39,148 bases of DNA from Flavobacterium chilense (GCF_001602525.1 NZ_LSYT01000017.1:1-39148), one strand, 5' to 3'; positions 17,868 to 26,305 are shown, counted from the first letter of the stretch. Translations and numbers: made by a program. The notes: generated by a model from the letters alone, not told the origin.

Positions 17868-19145
17868 TTGGCTAAAATAGGCATCATTTCACCTCCGACT
17901 TTAGGACACGTAAATCCTTTTCTGATATTAGGCAGCGCGCTTATTAAAAGAGGGCATGACGTTGTTTTCTTTCAGCAGATAGACATGAAGGACAAGATTG
18001 AGAAAGCGGGCATCAGATTTTGCAGGCTTGGAAAATCTTTGCCATTGGACTCCATCAAAAATGTACAGCAAGAACTGGGAAATAGGCATGGTTTGAATGC
18101 CATGAGATTTTGGATGAAACAGCAGATCGGCTTATTTAAGTTGTGGTTTGTAGATCTGCCTAAACTTGTAGATCTTGAGAAAGTTGACTATATGCTAGTT
18201 GATCAAAGTGATCCTGTAGGAGCGTGTGTTGCGGAGTATAAAAATATTCCTTTTATTACGGTTTGTATGGGGCTGGATCTGGATTGGGAAGAAGAAATCC
18301 CTCCCTTCTTTCTGGATTGGGAATACGGAAACAGCGAGAAACTGATTTTACGCAATAAAATAGGTTTTAAGAATTTTGTAAAGGATTTTCAACCACTTTT
18401 TGACTATGTAAACAAAAAAAGAGAAGAATATAAAATACCATCATACGATTATACCAAAACACTTTATCCTGTATCTCCTATAGCGCAAATAGCGCAGCTT
18501 CCGGAGTTTTTGGATTATCCAAGAAAACACAAGTCGGTTGTCTTTCACAATGTAGGACCTTTTGTAGAGAATACTAATGCAGTGGAGATTAGTTTCCCGT
18601 ATGAAAAACTCAACAGAAAACCGCTTGTTTATATTTCTTTGGGGACAATTTTGAATATGAGGTCTGATCTTTTTGAGATGATAGGGGAAAGCTTTTCGGA
18701 TATCAACGCCCAGCTCGTGATTTCTACCGGAAATAAACTGTCTGCAATCAATACTGAAATTTTGCCCGAAGACAGCGTGATCTGCGATTATGTTCCGCAG
18801 CGTAAAGTCTTGGAAAGAGCGGTGTTGTGCATTACCCATGGTGGATTGAATACTGTTATGGATGCCTTGAGTAACGGAGTTCCGGTGCTGGTTATTCCGA
18901 TATCATTTGATCAGCCGGGAACAGCGGCGAGAATAAAGTATAAAAAAGTAGGCGAATATATCAGGTACAATGCGCTTTCGAAAGAGGTAATCAATGAAAC
19001 TGTAAAAAAAATCATGAATGATCCTGGGTACTATGAAAGGTCGGGAGAAATGAAAAGAGCCTTTTCAGAACTTAACGGATTAGAAACTGCAATTAGTATA
19101 ATAGAGAAAAATATAATAGAGAAAAAAATAAAAGATAATGTTTGA
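17868..19145 (+). CDS. MGT-family glycosyltransferase (GT1, UGT/CrtX-like)
   Basis: A 425-residue GT-B glycosyltransferase. The N-terminal acceptor domain begins AKIGIISPPTLGHVNPF, with the conserved G-H-x-N-P. The C-terminal nucleotide-sugar domain has PLVYISLGTI and ITHGGLNTVMDALSNGVP (His-Gly-Gly plus downstream IPISFDQPGTAARI). GT1 enzymes of this type glycosylate small lipophilic acceptors such as carotenoid ends or macrolides. The start is TTG at 17868, 7 bp after the preceding stop; no in-frame ATG is nearby. Its end overlaps the methyltransferase gene by 8 bp. Likely a tailoring enzyme for the operon product. Confidence 0.85.
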   Translation: MAKIGIISPPTLGHVNPFLILGSALIKRGHDVVFFQQIDMKDKIEKAGIRFCRLGKSLPLDSIKNVQQELGNRHGLNAMRFWMKQQIGLFKLWFVDLPKLVDLEKVDYMLVDQSDPVGACVAEYKNIPFITVCMGLDLDWEEEIPPFFLDWEYGNSEKLILRNKIGFKNFVKDFQPLFDYVNKKREEYKIPSYDYTKTLYPVSPIAQIAQLPEFLDYPRKHKSVVFHNVGPFVENTNAVEISFPYEKLNRKPLVYISLGTILNMRSDLFEMIGESFSDINAQLVISTGNKLSAINTEILPEDSVICDYVPQRKVLERAVLCITHGGLNTVMDALSNGVPVLVIPISFDQPGTAARIKYKKVGEYIRYNALSKEVINETVKKIMNDPGYYERSGEMKRAFSELNGLETAISIIEKNIIEKKIKDNV

Positions 19146-20199
19146 TAAAGATAATTTAACAGCTTTAGAAGCTCAGAGACAGGCCACCTTTATATGTTAC
19201 GCCCCAATGATATTTCAATCCGTAAAAACGATGTTGAACTTAGGGATTATGGATGTGCTTAAGAAAGCAGGCGAAGAAGGAATAGTTATAGAAGAAATCG
19301 TAGAAAAAACCGGTGTCTGGAAATACGGCGTTAGAGTTCTTCTCCAATCTGCTTTAGGTGCTGGTGTAGTGTACCAGAAAGACGACAGGTACATTCTTAC
19401 AAAAACTGGTTTTTTTCTTATTTCTAAACAATTGGCATCGCAAATCCATATCAATTTTGTCAACGATGTATGTTATAACGGAATGTTTTTCCTTGAAGAC
19501 AGTATCAAGGATAAAAAGCCAAAAGGATTAAAGGTTTTGGGTAATTGGGATACAATCTACGACGGACTTTCAGAACTTTCACCTGAGGTAAAAAAAAGCT
19601 GGTTAGATTTGGATCACTATTTTTCAGACATATCTTATGATAAGGCTTTTAATATTCTTAGCGAAGAAAAATTCAATACGATACTCGATTTAGGCGGTAA
19701 TACAGGTAAATTCTGTCGTTATGTTATAAAAAAAATGCCAGAGGTCGAATTTACTATTGCGGATTTGCCGGGTCAGATCAAGATGGCCAAAAAAGAAATG
19801 GAAGTTTCAGGATTGAATACCTCAAAAGTAAAGTATCAGGCCATTAATATTTTAAATGAAGGTTCAGAAATCGAAGGAAAGTTCGATATCATCTGGATGA
19901 GTCAGTTCCTGGATTGCTTTAATGAAGATGACATCAGCATCATCCTTAAAAAATGTAAAAAAGCATTAAAAGAAGACGGAAGCATATTTGTACAAGACGC
20001 CTTTTGGGACAGACAAAGATTTGAAACAGGTGCATTCTCTTTACAACAGTTTTCGCTCTATTTTACAGCGATGGCTAACGGAAGAAGTCAGATGTACGAC
20101 TTTGCTACATTCAAAGAAGCTGTAGAAAACTCAGGTCTGGAAATTATAGCAATCAGCGATCATTTAGGACGAAGCAACAGTCTTTTAAAAATAAAATAA
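19138..20199 (+). CDS. SAM-dependent O-methyltransferase (methyltransferase family 2-like)
   Basis: A 353-residue class I methyltransferase with an N-terminal helical dimerisation/winged-helix domain (LTALEAQRQATFICYAPMIF, and VWKYGVRVLLQSALGAGVVY near residue 65) and a Rossmann core with SAM motif I ILDLGGNTGKFCRYV (~180-194). LPGQIKMAKKEME is motif II, and FDIIWMSQFLDCF lies around motif IV. The overall layout is that of small-molecule O-methyltransferases, here with an unusual LGGNTG in place of VGGGxG. It overlaps the glycosyltransferase gene by 8 bp, so translation is probably coupled. Substrate unknown; presumably the ketide part or a peptide side chain. Confidence 0.8.
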   Translation: MFDKDNLTALEAQRQATFICYAPMIFQSVKTMLNLGIMDVLKKAGEEGIVIEEIVEKTGVWKYGVRVLLQSALGAGVVYQKDDRYILTKTGFFLISKQLASQIHINFVNDVCYNGMFFLEDSIKDKKPKGLKVLGNWDTIYDGLSELSPEVKKSWLDLDHYFSDISYDKAFNILSEEKFNTILDLGGNTGKFCRYVIKKMPEVEFTIADLPGQIKMAKKEMEVSGLNTSKVKYQAINILNEGSEIEGKFDIIWMSQFLDCFNEDDISIILKKCKKALKEDGSIFVQDAFWDRQRFETGAFSLQQFSLYFTAMANGRSQMYDFATFKEAVENSGLEIIAISDHLGRSNSLLKIK

Positions 20200-20209
20200 C
20201 AACCGTTTA

Positions 20210-21160
20210 ATGTATTTTTTTTTGTACTCCCATAATGTAATCGTATCCGGTAAAGACAAAGCTGCAATCTATGATCTGCAGCACGTTAGGATCATGTATA
20301 TTCCTAATGCCTTTGTATCTGTGCTGGAAAAATTACAGATCATGAGTGTAGAACAGTTGAAAGATCTTTTTTTTCAGAATAATCAGGATATATTAGATCA
20401 GTACCTTGTAAAGTTGACGGAGAATAAAATGGGGAGGTATGTTCAGGATATTGAATGTTTTCCGAAACTGGATTTCTCGTATCATTTTCCGGGAACTATT
20501 CATTCTGCTGTTGTAGAAACAGATTTGGAAAAATATGATCCTTTTCCAGTAATTGATGATCTGGATAGATTAGGATGCCGGCACTTGGAGCTGAGAGTAA
20601 AGATAAGTTCAAAGCAATTAAACAGATTCAATATGTTACTTAATGTATTAGAAGAAAATATAACGCAGTCTTTGGATATTTTTTGGGAGTTTGATGCCTC
20701 AGTTACAGAAAAAGAGGTGGAAACGATCTATAATATATTTCAAAAGATAAATTCTATTGTAGTACATGGTGCTTCTGAAGAAAAAAAAATGACTGCTGTG
20801 ATGTTTAGAAAAGCCTCTTTAAAAGAGTTGGAGAAAGAAGGAATGAATACAGATAAACACATACTGGATATGAAATATTATTGCGAGAGCCTTGCTTACA
20901 ATACGACTTATCATCAAAAAGTTGCCATTGATTATTTAGGGGATATTAAGAATATCATCTTTGATAAAAATAGTTATGGTAACGTAAATCACGATAATCT
21001 GATCAATGTGGTAAATACCGATGAATTTCAAAAGTTTTGGGAGATCACTGCAGACCAAATTGAAGAGATCAAAGATTCTCCTCTCAGACATGCTATTTAC
21101 AATCCGTTTCCAATCTATGAGAAAAACGGAAAATATTACATTAATTATTTAAACCAATAA
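20210..21160 (+). CDS. gwsS: Grasp-with-spasm type SPASM-like peptide maturase, cysteine-depleted
   Basis: A 316-residue protein whose N-terminus (FFLYSHNVIVSGKDKAAIYDLQ, then IPNAFVSVLE) and central fold match what I remember of GwsS, the SPASM-domain maturase of grasp-with-spasm RiPP systems. The C-terminal SPASM-like part is recognisable (QKVAIDYLGDIKN, NSYGNVNHDNLINVV, FQKFWEITADQIEEIKDSPLRH). However, the cysteines expected there (K-L-C-I-D, I-K-N-C, V-C-K-D-C-E-F-R-x-x-C-x-D-C) read Ala, Ile, Ile, Ser, Ile and Asn. Only C83, C123 and C225 remain in the whole protein, so cluster binding seems lost. No radical-SAM CX3CX2C is present. It may act as a non-redox scaffold or leader-binding partner for the ATP-grasp enzyme. 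Gene gaps: 10 and 6 bp. Confidence 0.75.
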   Translation: MYFFLYSHNVIVSGKDKAAIYDLQHVRIMYIPNAFVSVLEKLQIMSVEQLKDLFFQNNQDILDQYLVKLTENKMGRYVQDIECFPKLDFSYHFPGTIHSAVVETDLEKYDPFPVIDDLDRLGCRHLELRVKISSKQLNRFNMLLNVLEENITQSLDIFWEFDASVTEKEVETIYNIFQKINSIVVHGASEEKKMTAVMFRKASLKELEKEGMNTDKHILDMKYYCESLAYNTTYHQKVAIDYLGDIKNIIFDKNSYGNVNHDNLINVVNTDEFQKFWEITADQIEEIKDSPLRHAIYNPFPIYEKNGKYYINYLNQ

Positions 21161-21166
21161 GCTCTA

Positions 21167-21922
21167 ATGAGAAAAATTGCCTTTATAACTGGTGCAGCAA
21201 AAGGATTGGGAAAAAATATTGCAATTGAATTTGCAGCTCAGGGCATTGATTTGATTCTTCATTATAACAGATCAGTAGAGGAAATGAAAAATCTGATTGA
21301 GGAAATTTCCCGGTATGATGTTTCTGTTGCTACCGTTCAGGCCGATTTTACAGAAAATCACCAGCTAGATCATTTTTTTGAAGAGAAGATCGTACCAATT
21401 CTGAATAACAGATCTGGTTCAAAGCTGGATTACCTTATTAATAATGCCGGTATTTACGAATTTGATAACTTCAACAAACTTAATACAGAATTTCTGGATA
21501 AAATGTTCAGTATCAATTTTAAGGCGCCACTGCTGTTGATGAAAAACTGTTTGAAACAAATGAATGATAACGGACGGATCATTAATATTCTTTCTACAAC
21601 AGTTTCAAGGCCTTATAAAAAAATGATTGCTTATGGAGCTTCAAAGGCAGCACTTCAGAATGCATCAAATGCTCTGATCTCTGATTTTGGGAAAAGAAAT
21701 ATTACGGTGAATACTATTATTCCGGGAGTTTTAGCGTTGGACAATAAAAAAATAGGAGTCAGCGAAAAGATTATCAATGAAATGTACATCAGAAACTACG
21801 CGATAAAAAGAACCGGAACTGCCGAGGATGTTACAGGGTTAATCTTGTTTCTGATTAAAGAAGGATCCGGCTGGATCACAGGCGAAAACATTGAAGTATC
21901 AGGAGGATATGTATACGAATAA
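21167..21922 (+). CDS. SDR ketoreductase (FabG-like)
   Basis: A 251-residue classical short-chain dehydrogenase: TGAAKGLG cofactor motif (8-15), NNAG (92-95), catalytic S143, Y156 and K160 (YGASK), and the C-terminal GEN-IEVSGGY. It is of 3-oxoacyl-ACP reductase type and most likely reduces the beta-keto groups made by the neighbouring KS pair, using NAD(P)H. It lies 6 bp after the SPASM-like gene and 3 bp before a methyltransferase. No dehydratase or enoyl reductase is encoded with it, so full reduction would need housekeeping enzymes, or the chain keeps hydroxyls. Confidence 0.88.
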   Translation: MRKIAFITGAAKGLGKNIAIEFAAQGIDLILHYNRSVEEMKNLIEEISRYDVSVATVQADFTENHQLDHFFEEKIVPILNNRSGSKLDYLINNAGIYEFDNFNKLNTEFLDKMFSINFKAPLLLMKNCLKQMNDNGRIINILSTTVSRPYKKMIAYGASKAALQNASNALISDFGKRNITVNTIIPGVLALDNKKIGVSEKIINEMYIRNYAIKRTGTAEDVTGLILFLIKEGSGWITGENIEVSGGYVYE

Positions 21923-21925
21923 ATT

Positions 21926-22630
21926 ATGAAAGATATAGAAACTCGTTTAAAGCTATTAAACAAATTATTTAATAAATATTCAGAAAAATCAGATGTTTAC
22001 CTGCATTCTGAATACCTACATAGGGATGTAAGATCACCAAAAGCTGTTCTTGAAATAGTACGGGAGACCGTTACTATAACCAGTGCCATAGATGTAGGCT
22101 GTGGATTAGGTTCCTGGCTTTCGGTATTAATGGATCAGGGGGTTGATGATGTTCTTGGTATTGATGGAGACTATCTGGCTCTTGATAAAATCATGATTCC
22201 AAAGGATAAAATTTTATGTACCAATCTCGACGAAACTTTTCCTGAAATTAGGAGAAAATATGATCTGGCCATCTGTCTGGAGGTAGCCGAACACCTGAGT
22301 GCGGAATCTGCCGATTCTCTGGTAACCTTTCTGACAGGTCTGAGTGATGCCGTATTGTTTTCTGCTGCTGTACCTTATCAGGGAGGAATCAATCATATTA
22401 ATGAACAGTGGGTTGAATACTGGAAAGAAAAATTTAATAAACTGGGATTCGAATATTATGACCTCATACGAGCCAGAATATGGAACAATCCTGATGTGAA
22501 ATGGTGGTATAAGCAAAACTGTTTTCTTATTTTAAATAAAGAAGCATTCGCAGGATTAGAGTTTAAAGAAATTCTGAATCTCATACATCCAGAATTGTTT
22601 CTCCAGTATAGAATACTGGAAGAAAAATAG
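21926..22630 (+). CDS. Class I SAM-dependent methyltransferase
   Basis: A 234-residue methyltransferase with motif I AIDVGCGLGSWLSVL (~54-68), acidic motif II (DVLGIDGDYL), motif IV KYDLAICLEVAEHL, and a C-terminal region INHINEQWVEYWKEKF. It belongs to the Methyltransf_23/11-like group and could act on O, N or C; the target cannot be told. It is the second methyltransferase of the operon and unrelated in detail to the one at 19138. Confidence 0.8.
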   Translation: MKDIETRLKLLNKLFNKYSEKSDVYLHSEYLHRDVRSPKAVLEIVRETVTITSAIDVGCGLGSWLSVLMDQGVDDVLGIDGDYLALDKIMIPKDKILCTNLDETFPEIRRKYDLAICLEVAEHLSAESADSLVTFLTGLSDAVLFSAAVPYQGGINHINEQWVEYWKEKFNKLGFEYYDLIRARIWNNPDVKWWYKQNCFLILNKEAFAGLEFKEILNLIHPELFLQYRILEEK

Positions 22631-22670
22631 GTTTTGCAGATCAAAATTTAAAAAAATCAAATCAACTGAT

Positions 22671-23333
22671 ATGAAAAATTATAAATTATTATGTATCCTG
22701 TTTCTTTTTATGACAGGTTCTGCAATTGGGCAGTCTGCTGATCAAACACAGGATTATAATAAAACGCTTTTACAAGCCGTACAGGAATTGAAGCATTCTG
22801 CCACCCAAGAAGCTTATGAAAATGTACTTCATAAATTTGAAAAATTGAATACTACAAAAAAGAAACAAGACTGGGTATTGCTGTATCATATTGCGTATTG
22901 TAAGATTGTGCTTTCCCGATGGAAGATAGAACCTTCTGCTTCTGCAGGTTTAGAAGATGCCGTTTCTAAATTGAAAACCGCAGCGAAACTAAGCCCGAAC
23001 AACAGTGAAATACTGGCTCTGGAAAGCAGGGCTCTCATCTTGCTGATTGGTGCCAATATTGCTAAAAACGGTTCTAAGTATGCTCAAAGATGTAAAAGCA
23101 ACCTGGATAAGGCCATTGCACTAAACAAAAATAATCCCCGTGCTTATGTGGTGTCCGGAATGTACTACGTCTATTTTCCTAAAATAGTAGGCGGAGACGT
23201 AGAAAAAGGCTGTAAAAATTTTCAACAGGCTGCCAGCTTGTACAATCATACAAAAGAAGATGCCAACACTGTAAAACCACAATGGGGGAAAGAACTGACT
23301 GACTGGTATTTAAAAAACAAATGTAAATCATGA
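22671..23333 (+). CDS. Exported TPR-like protein of unknown function
   Basis: A 220-residue protein with signal peptide (YKLLCILFLFMTGSAIGQS). Mature residues form paired helices typical of tetratricopeptide repeats: LEDAVSKLKTAAKLSPNNSEILALES, then CKSNLDKAIALNKNNPRAYVVSGMYY. It is predicted periplasmic, as no lipobox is obvious at the cleavage site. Its stop overlaps the ATP-grasp gene start (ATGA), so it is part of the operon despite being exported. It may bind the product during export or act in self-protection. I cannot assign a named family. Confidence 0.6.
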   Translation: MKNYKLLCILFLFMTGSAIGQSADQTQDYNKTLLQAVQELKHSATQEAYENVLHKFEKLNTTKKKQDWVLLYHIAYCKIVLSRWKIEPSASAGLEDAVSKLKTAAKLSPNNSEILALESRALILLIGANIAKNGSKYAQRCKSNLDKAIALNKNNPRAYVVSGMYYVYFPKIVGGDVEKGCKNFQQAASLYNHTKEDANTVKPQWGKELTDWYLKNKCKS

Positions 23334-24316
23334 TATTGATATTAGGTTCTGATAGTTATGAGCAAGGAACCGATCCTGTTATCGATTGGTTGATCTATTA
23401 TAAAGCCCCGTTTTTGAAAATCACTTTGAGCGACCTGTTTTATAACTACAACGAGCTTTTAGTTGATATTGGAAATAAAGAAATTTATTTTAAAGGTATT
23501 AATCTCACTAAGGAAGTTAATGTAGTGTGGTACAGGCATTTTTTAGAATGTTTTTCTTCGGCTGCCGAAAAAAAAGATTTAATCAATATAAGAAAGAACA
23601 AGGAAACCTTTAATGAAGTCAAATGTTTTATGGAAATGTTTCAGGAATTCCTCAAAGATAAAAAATGGTTTTCCGGAATAGATGCCATTTATCTCAATAA
23701 ACTTACAGTATTGAATGATGCAGCAGCAGCTGGGTTCAAAACCCCCTATTCAGCGATATTTACATCAAAGAAAGAAGTACTGGAGGTGTTTGAGAAAAGA
23801 AAATTTGAAAAAATGATCTTAAAACCTTTTTCTGACAGAAGTAAATCTTATTACACCATTGGAGATGAATCTTATTTGTCTTTCGTTCAGGAGTTTTCAA
23901 AAGAAAGCGTCCAGAGCCTTCAGAATCATTTTTTTCCTGCTCTTTTTCAGGAAAAAATAAAAGCTGAATTTGAGATACGCGTCTTTTATCTTGACGGGAT
24001 TTGTATGTCATCTGCAATATTTATAGAAGGAGGATGTGAGACTGACGACAGAAAAAAAATAATGGATGATAGCAAAATTAATGTCGTCAATTATGCTCTT
24101 CCTGAGACTGTGGGAGGTAATCTGAAAAAACTGATGAAAAAACTTAATCTTATGATGGGGTCTATAGATCTTATTTATACAGATAAGTGCGAATATGTAT
24201 TTTTGGAGGTCAATCCGATCGGTCAATACAGTTATGAATCGGAAAAAAACAACTTCTATATTGAGAAAAATATAGCAGAACATTTGATCGGGTGTAATAA
24301 TTTTACTAAAAAATGA
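23330..24316 (+). CDS. gwsG: Grasp-with-spasm type ATP-grasp peptide maturase
   Basis: A 328-residue ATP-grasp ligase. The N-terminus (ILILGSDSYEQGTDPVIDWL, then VVWYRH) is characteristic of GwsG-like and microviridin-ligase-like enzymes, which name substrate-side residues before the ATP-grasp fold. ATP-grasp motifs follow: MILKPFSDRSK (~163-173), FEIRVFYLDG (~215-224), and metal-binding YVFLEVNPIGQYS (~290-302). Relatives activate Asp/Glu side chains as acyl phosphates to form omega-ester or amide crosslinks in a peptide. Overlaps by 4 bp with both neighbours. Together with the SPASM-like gene this identifies the RiPP part of the operon. Confidence 0.85.
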   Translation: MILILGSDSYEQGTDPVIDWLIYYKAPFLKITLSDLFYNYNELLVDIGNKEIYFKGINLTKEVNVVWYRHFLECFSSAAEKKDLINIRKNKETFNEVKCFMEMFQEFLKDKKWFSGIDAIYLNKLTVLNDAAAAGFKTPYSAIFTSKKEVLEVFEKRKFEKMILKPFSDRSKSYYTIGDESYLSFVQEFSKESVQSLQNHFFPALFQEKIKAEFEIRVFYLDGICMSSAIFIEGGCETDDRKKIMDDSKINVVNYALPETVGGNLKKLMKKLNLMMGSIDLIYTDKCEYVFLEVNPIGQYSYESEKNNFYIEKNIAEHLIGCNNFTKK

Positions 24317-24504
24317 AAAAAAAATTTGTCCTAATGAAAAAAAATAGTAATTTTCCTCTGTTTTATGATTATTTAATTAAAATCAAAAATGAAAATCTAA
24401 AAGAATTGTATATTCATCGAAGATTTGGTAAAAGTAGAACACATTGTTCAAAAAAGTATATCAAAAAAATTAGCTTTAAACCAATCACAGTATTGTATTT
24501 ATAA
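24313..24504 (+). CDS. Small basic protein of unknown function in the RiPP operon
   Basis: A 63-residue protein, very rich in Lys and Arg, with an aromatic N-terminal half (NSNFPLFYDYLIKIKNEN) and a basic C-terminal half (HRRFGKSRTHCSKKYIKK). The ATG at 24313 overlaps the ATP-grasp stop (ATGA); an alternative ATG lies at 24334. It ends 12 bp before the ACP gene, so it fills the gap exactly, which supports it being real. No family recognised. It could be a second precursor, a partner of the acidic ACP or precursor, or a spurious frame. Confidence 0.45.
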   Translation: MKKKFVLMKKNSNFPLFYDYLIKIKNENLKELYIHRRFGKSRTHCSKKYIKKISFKPITVLYL

Positions 24505-24516
24505 AAAAAACTATAT

Positions 24517-24789
24517 ATGGAAACCAAAAGTGTAGCCTTTCTTGTAGACGAATTAAAAATGAAAATTATAGAGGAAATTAACCTCGTAAAAATAAACCCT
24601 GAGAGCATTACCGCAGAAACCAGTTTGTTTAGAGAAGGTTTAGGATTGGATTCTATAGATGCCCTCGAGTTGGTTGTAATATTTGAAAGAGATTACGGTA
24701 TAGATGTAGAAGATATAGAAGCGATGTCTCCGCATTTTGCTACAATGGGAACCTTATCTCAATTTGTAAGCGATAACAGGACTAAGTAA
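24517..24789 (+). CDS. Acyl carrier protein
   Basis: A 90-residue acidic four-helix carrier. The phosphopantetheine attachment serine is S46 in GLGLDSIDALEL, a canonical DSx motif, followed by ERDYGIDVEDIE of helix III. It is a type II carrier, distinct from housekeeping AcpP in carrying an extended N-terminus (METKSVAFLVDELK). It is the likely tether for the chain made by the KS pair and reduced by the SDR. No phosphopantetheinyl transferase is encoded in the window, so a genomic one must modify it. Confidence 0.92.
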   Translation: METKSVAFLVDELKMKIIEEINLVKINPESITAETSLFREGLGLDSIDALELVVIFERDYGIDVEDIEAMSPHFATMGTLSQFVSDNRTK

Positions 24790-24814
24790 TTAAATCATCT
24801 TAATATTGCCAATT

Positions 24815-26017
24815 ATGACCGATTATTCGCTTGTTTCAAAAATTGATCTGGTTAAAGTGAGTGACTCATTTTATACTGCAAACTATGGAAATAGAATATT
24901 TTCGATAGGTAATATGTTATATGAAATGCTCTGTCTTTTGAAAAAAGAGGAATCCATAGGTACTATTAAAAACAAAATCAACCAGCAGTACAATGTAGAT
25001 ATCACCGAATCTTTTATCAACAACGAAATAGAGAAATTTACAAACAAGCTGGTGCAAACCCATGAAAAAAGATCTTCTACGATAAATTATATCTATTTTA
25101 AGATTAAACTCTTTGGGAAGAATTTAATAGACTGGTTAACTTCGCCGCTTCTCATCTTGTTTCATAAATTTTTATTCCCAGTTTTGGTATCGATATCCAT
25201 CATAGCCAGTGTATTTCTGGCTTATATCATATATGTAGACGGGATTTGGACTATAGAGTCCTCATTAAAGCATTCTTTGATTGGTATTGTTTTGATTTAT
25301 TTAGGATTTGCAGCGATTGGATTATTTCATGAGTTGGGACATGCCGCGTCATCCCGTTTCTATGGCAAGCCGTCTGAGGAAATAGGTTTTGGCTTTTATC
25401 TGATATTTCCTGTTTTCTATACAGATGTAACCAAAATCTGGAACCTTGGAAGAGGCAAGAGAGTGGTAGTGAATCTGGCCGGGATATACTTTCAGCTACT
25501 CATTAATTTGCTCTTCTATGTCTTATATGTACTTATCGATAATGTAGAAACTAAAATAGCAATTAAATTTTTTTTTCTATCCAACATTATTCTGTTGGTG
25601 TATTCCTTAAATCCTTTTTTGAGAAATGATGGATACTGGGTATATAGTGATTTTTTTGGTATCCCGAATCTGATGAGTGAAGCTATAGCTTTTCCAAAGA
25701 AACTATATATAAAGCTTAAAAGTAATATTTCTTTCAGGCAAAAGATAAGTTTTGTTTTCAATAACAAAGCTCTGGGAATTTATTCCGTATTGCTGTATAT
25801 AGTTTTTGTATTGCTTATCACTTTATTTATTTGGCTCACCTATCAGAATATTATAAAAATCCAGGAGATGTATAGTCTGAAGGATACAATGGACTGGAGC
25901 TCCTTCGAAGTTTATTATAAGTTTATTCACTTGGTAGTAGGGCTAACAATCAATATTTATTTTCTAACCGTTATCGTAAAAAGACTTAGGAATAGTAGAA
26001 GAACACTTCCTATTTAA
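24815..26017 (+). CDS. M50 membrane zinc peptidase with PqqD-like N-terminal domain
   Basis: About 400 residues from ATG 24815 (a TTG at 24806 would add three residues). The N-terminal ~85 residues resemble a PqqD-like winged helix (RIFSIGNMLYEMLCLLKKEE with a following helix). At least six membrane segments follow. The zinc site is HELGH (172-176), with RVVVNLAGIYFQL and a third ligand in LNPFLRNDGYW (D272), as in site-2-protease-like 'peptide zinc metalloprotease' proteins found in RiPP loci. Inferred role: intramembrane cleavage of the modified precursor leader, with the PqqD-like domain as leader grip. It is the last gene of the packed part of the operon, 51-61 bp before the precursor-like gene. 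Confidence 0.8.
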   Translation: MTDYSLVSKIDLVKVSDSFYTANYGNRIFSIGNMLYEMLCLLKKEESIGTIKNKINQQYNVDITESFINNEIEKFTNKLVQTHEKRSSTINYIYFKIKLFGKNLIDWLTSPLLILFHKFLFPVLVSISIIASVFLAYIIYVDGIWTIESSLKHSLIGIVLIYLGFAAIGLFHELGHAASSRFYGKPSEEIGFGFYLIFPVFYTDVTKIWNLGRGKRVVVNLAGIYFQLLINLLFYVLYVLIDNVETKIAIKFFFLSNIILLVYSLNPFLRNDGYWVYSDFFGIPNLMSEAIAFPKKLYIKLKSNISFRQKISFVFNNKALGIYSVLLYIVFVLLITLFIWLTYQNIIKIQEMYSLKDTMDWSSFEVYYKFIHLVVGLTINIYFLTVIVKRLRNSRRTLPI

Positions 26018-26077
26018 GATAAAACAGGTAATGAAGGTCATTGTCTGTATTTTTTAACCACCATAAAACCATTATTT

Positions 26078-26227
26078 ATGAAAAATTTAGAATTAGAATT
26101 GTCAGAAGGATTCATGTCTGTAGAATTAGAAGAAAGACTTGAAATGGTAAACTTGACAGTATTAGCAGGTGAAGCTGCTGCTGGAAGTTTACTTTGCGAT
26201 TTCTCTGATGCTGCAGCAGTAGAGTAA
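26078..26227 (+). CDS. Candidate RiPP precursor peptide (49 residues)
   Basis: A short frame with ATG at 26078 and TAA at 26225-26227. The N-terminal half (NLELELSEGFMSVELEERLE) is acidic and probably helical, like leader peptides recognised by PqqD-like domains. The middle VNLTVLAGEAAAG has a small-residue cleavage-like stretch. The C-terminal SLLCDFSDAAAVE is rich in Asp, Glu and Ser, with a single Cys, the side chains an ATP-grasp ligase could join. It lies 60 bp after the M50 gene in a pocket otherwise empty, and has its own strong terminator. No homologue recognised; the precursor role is inferred from context and composition. Confidence 0.7.
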   Translation: MKNLELELSEGFMSVELEERLEMVNLTVLAGEAAAGSLLCDFSDAAAVE

Positions 26228-26253
26228 TTTATTTCCTATTGAATAGGATTTCT

Positions 26254-26282
26254 GGGCGGCACTTAAAAAGTCCGCCCTTTTA
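26254..26282 (+). terminator. Rho-independent terminator after the precursor-like gene
   Basis: GGGCGG (26254-26259) pairs with CCGCCC (26272-26277). The stem continues as ACTT/AAGT with one bulged C, and a T run follows. It is notably G+C-rich for this genome, so it is a strong stop. It lies 27 bp after the small gene and separates it from the CPBP gene, which then depends on read-through or its own promoter. Confidence 0.85.
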
Positions 26283-26305
26283 ATTGATTTAAAGTTGTAT
26301 TGAAA

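Noticed and set aside
20210..21160. Radical SAM peptide maturase
   Set aside because: No CX3CX2C motif and only three Cys in the whole protein; the resemblance is to the SPASM framework only.
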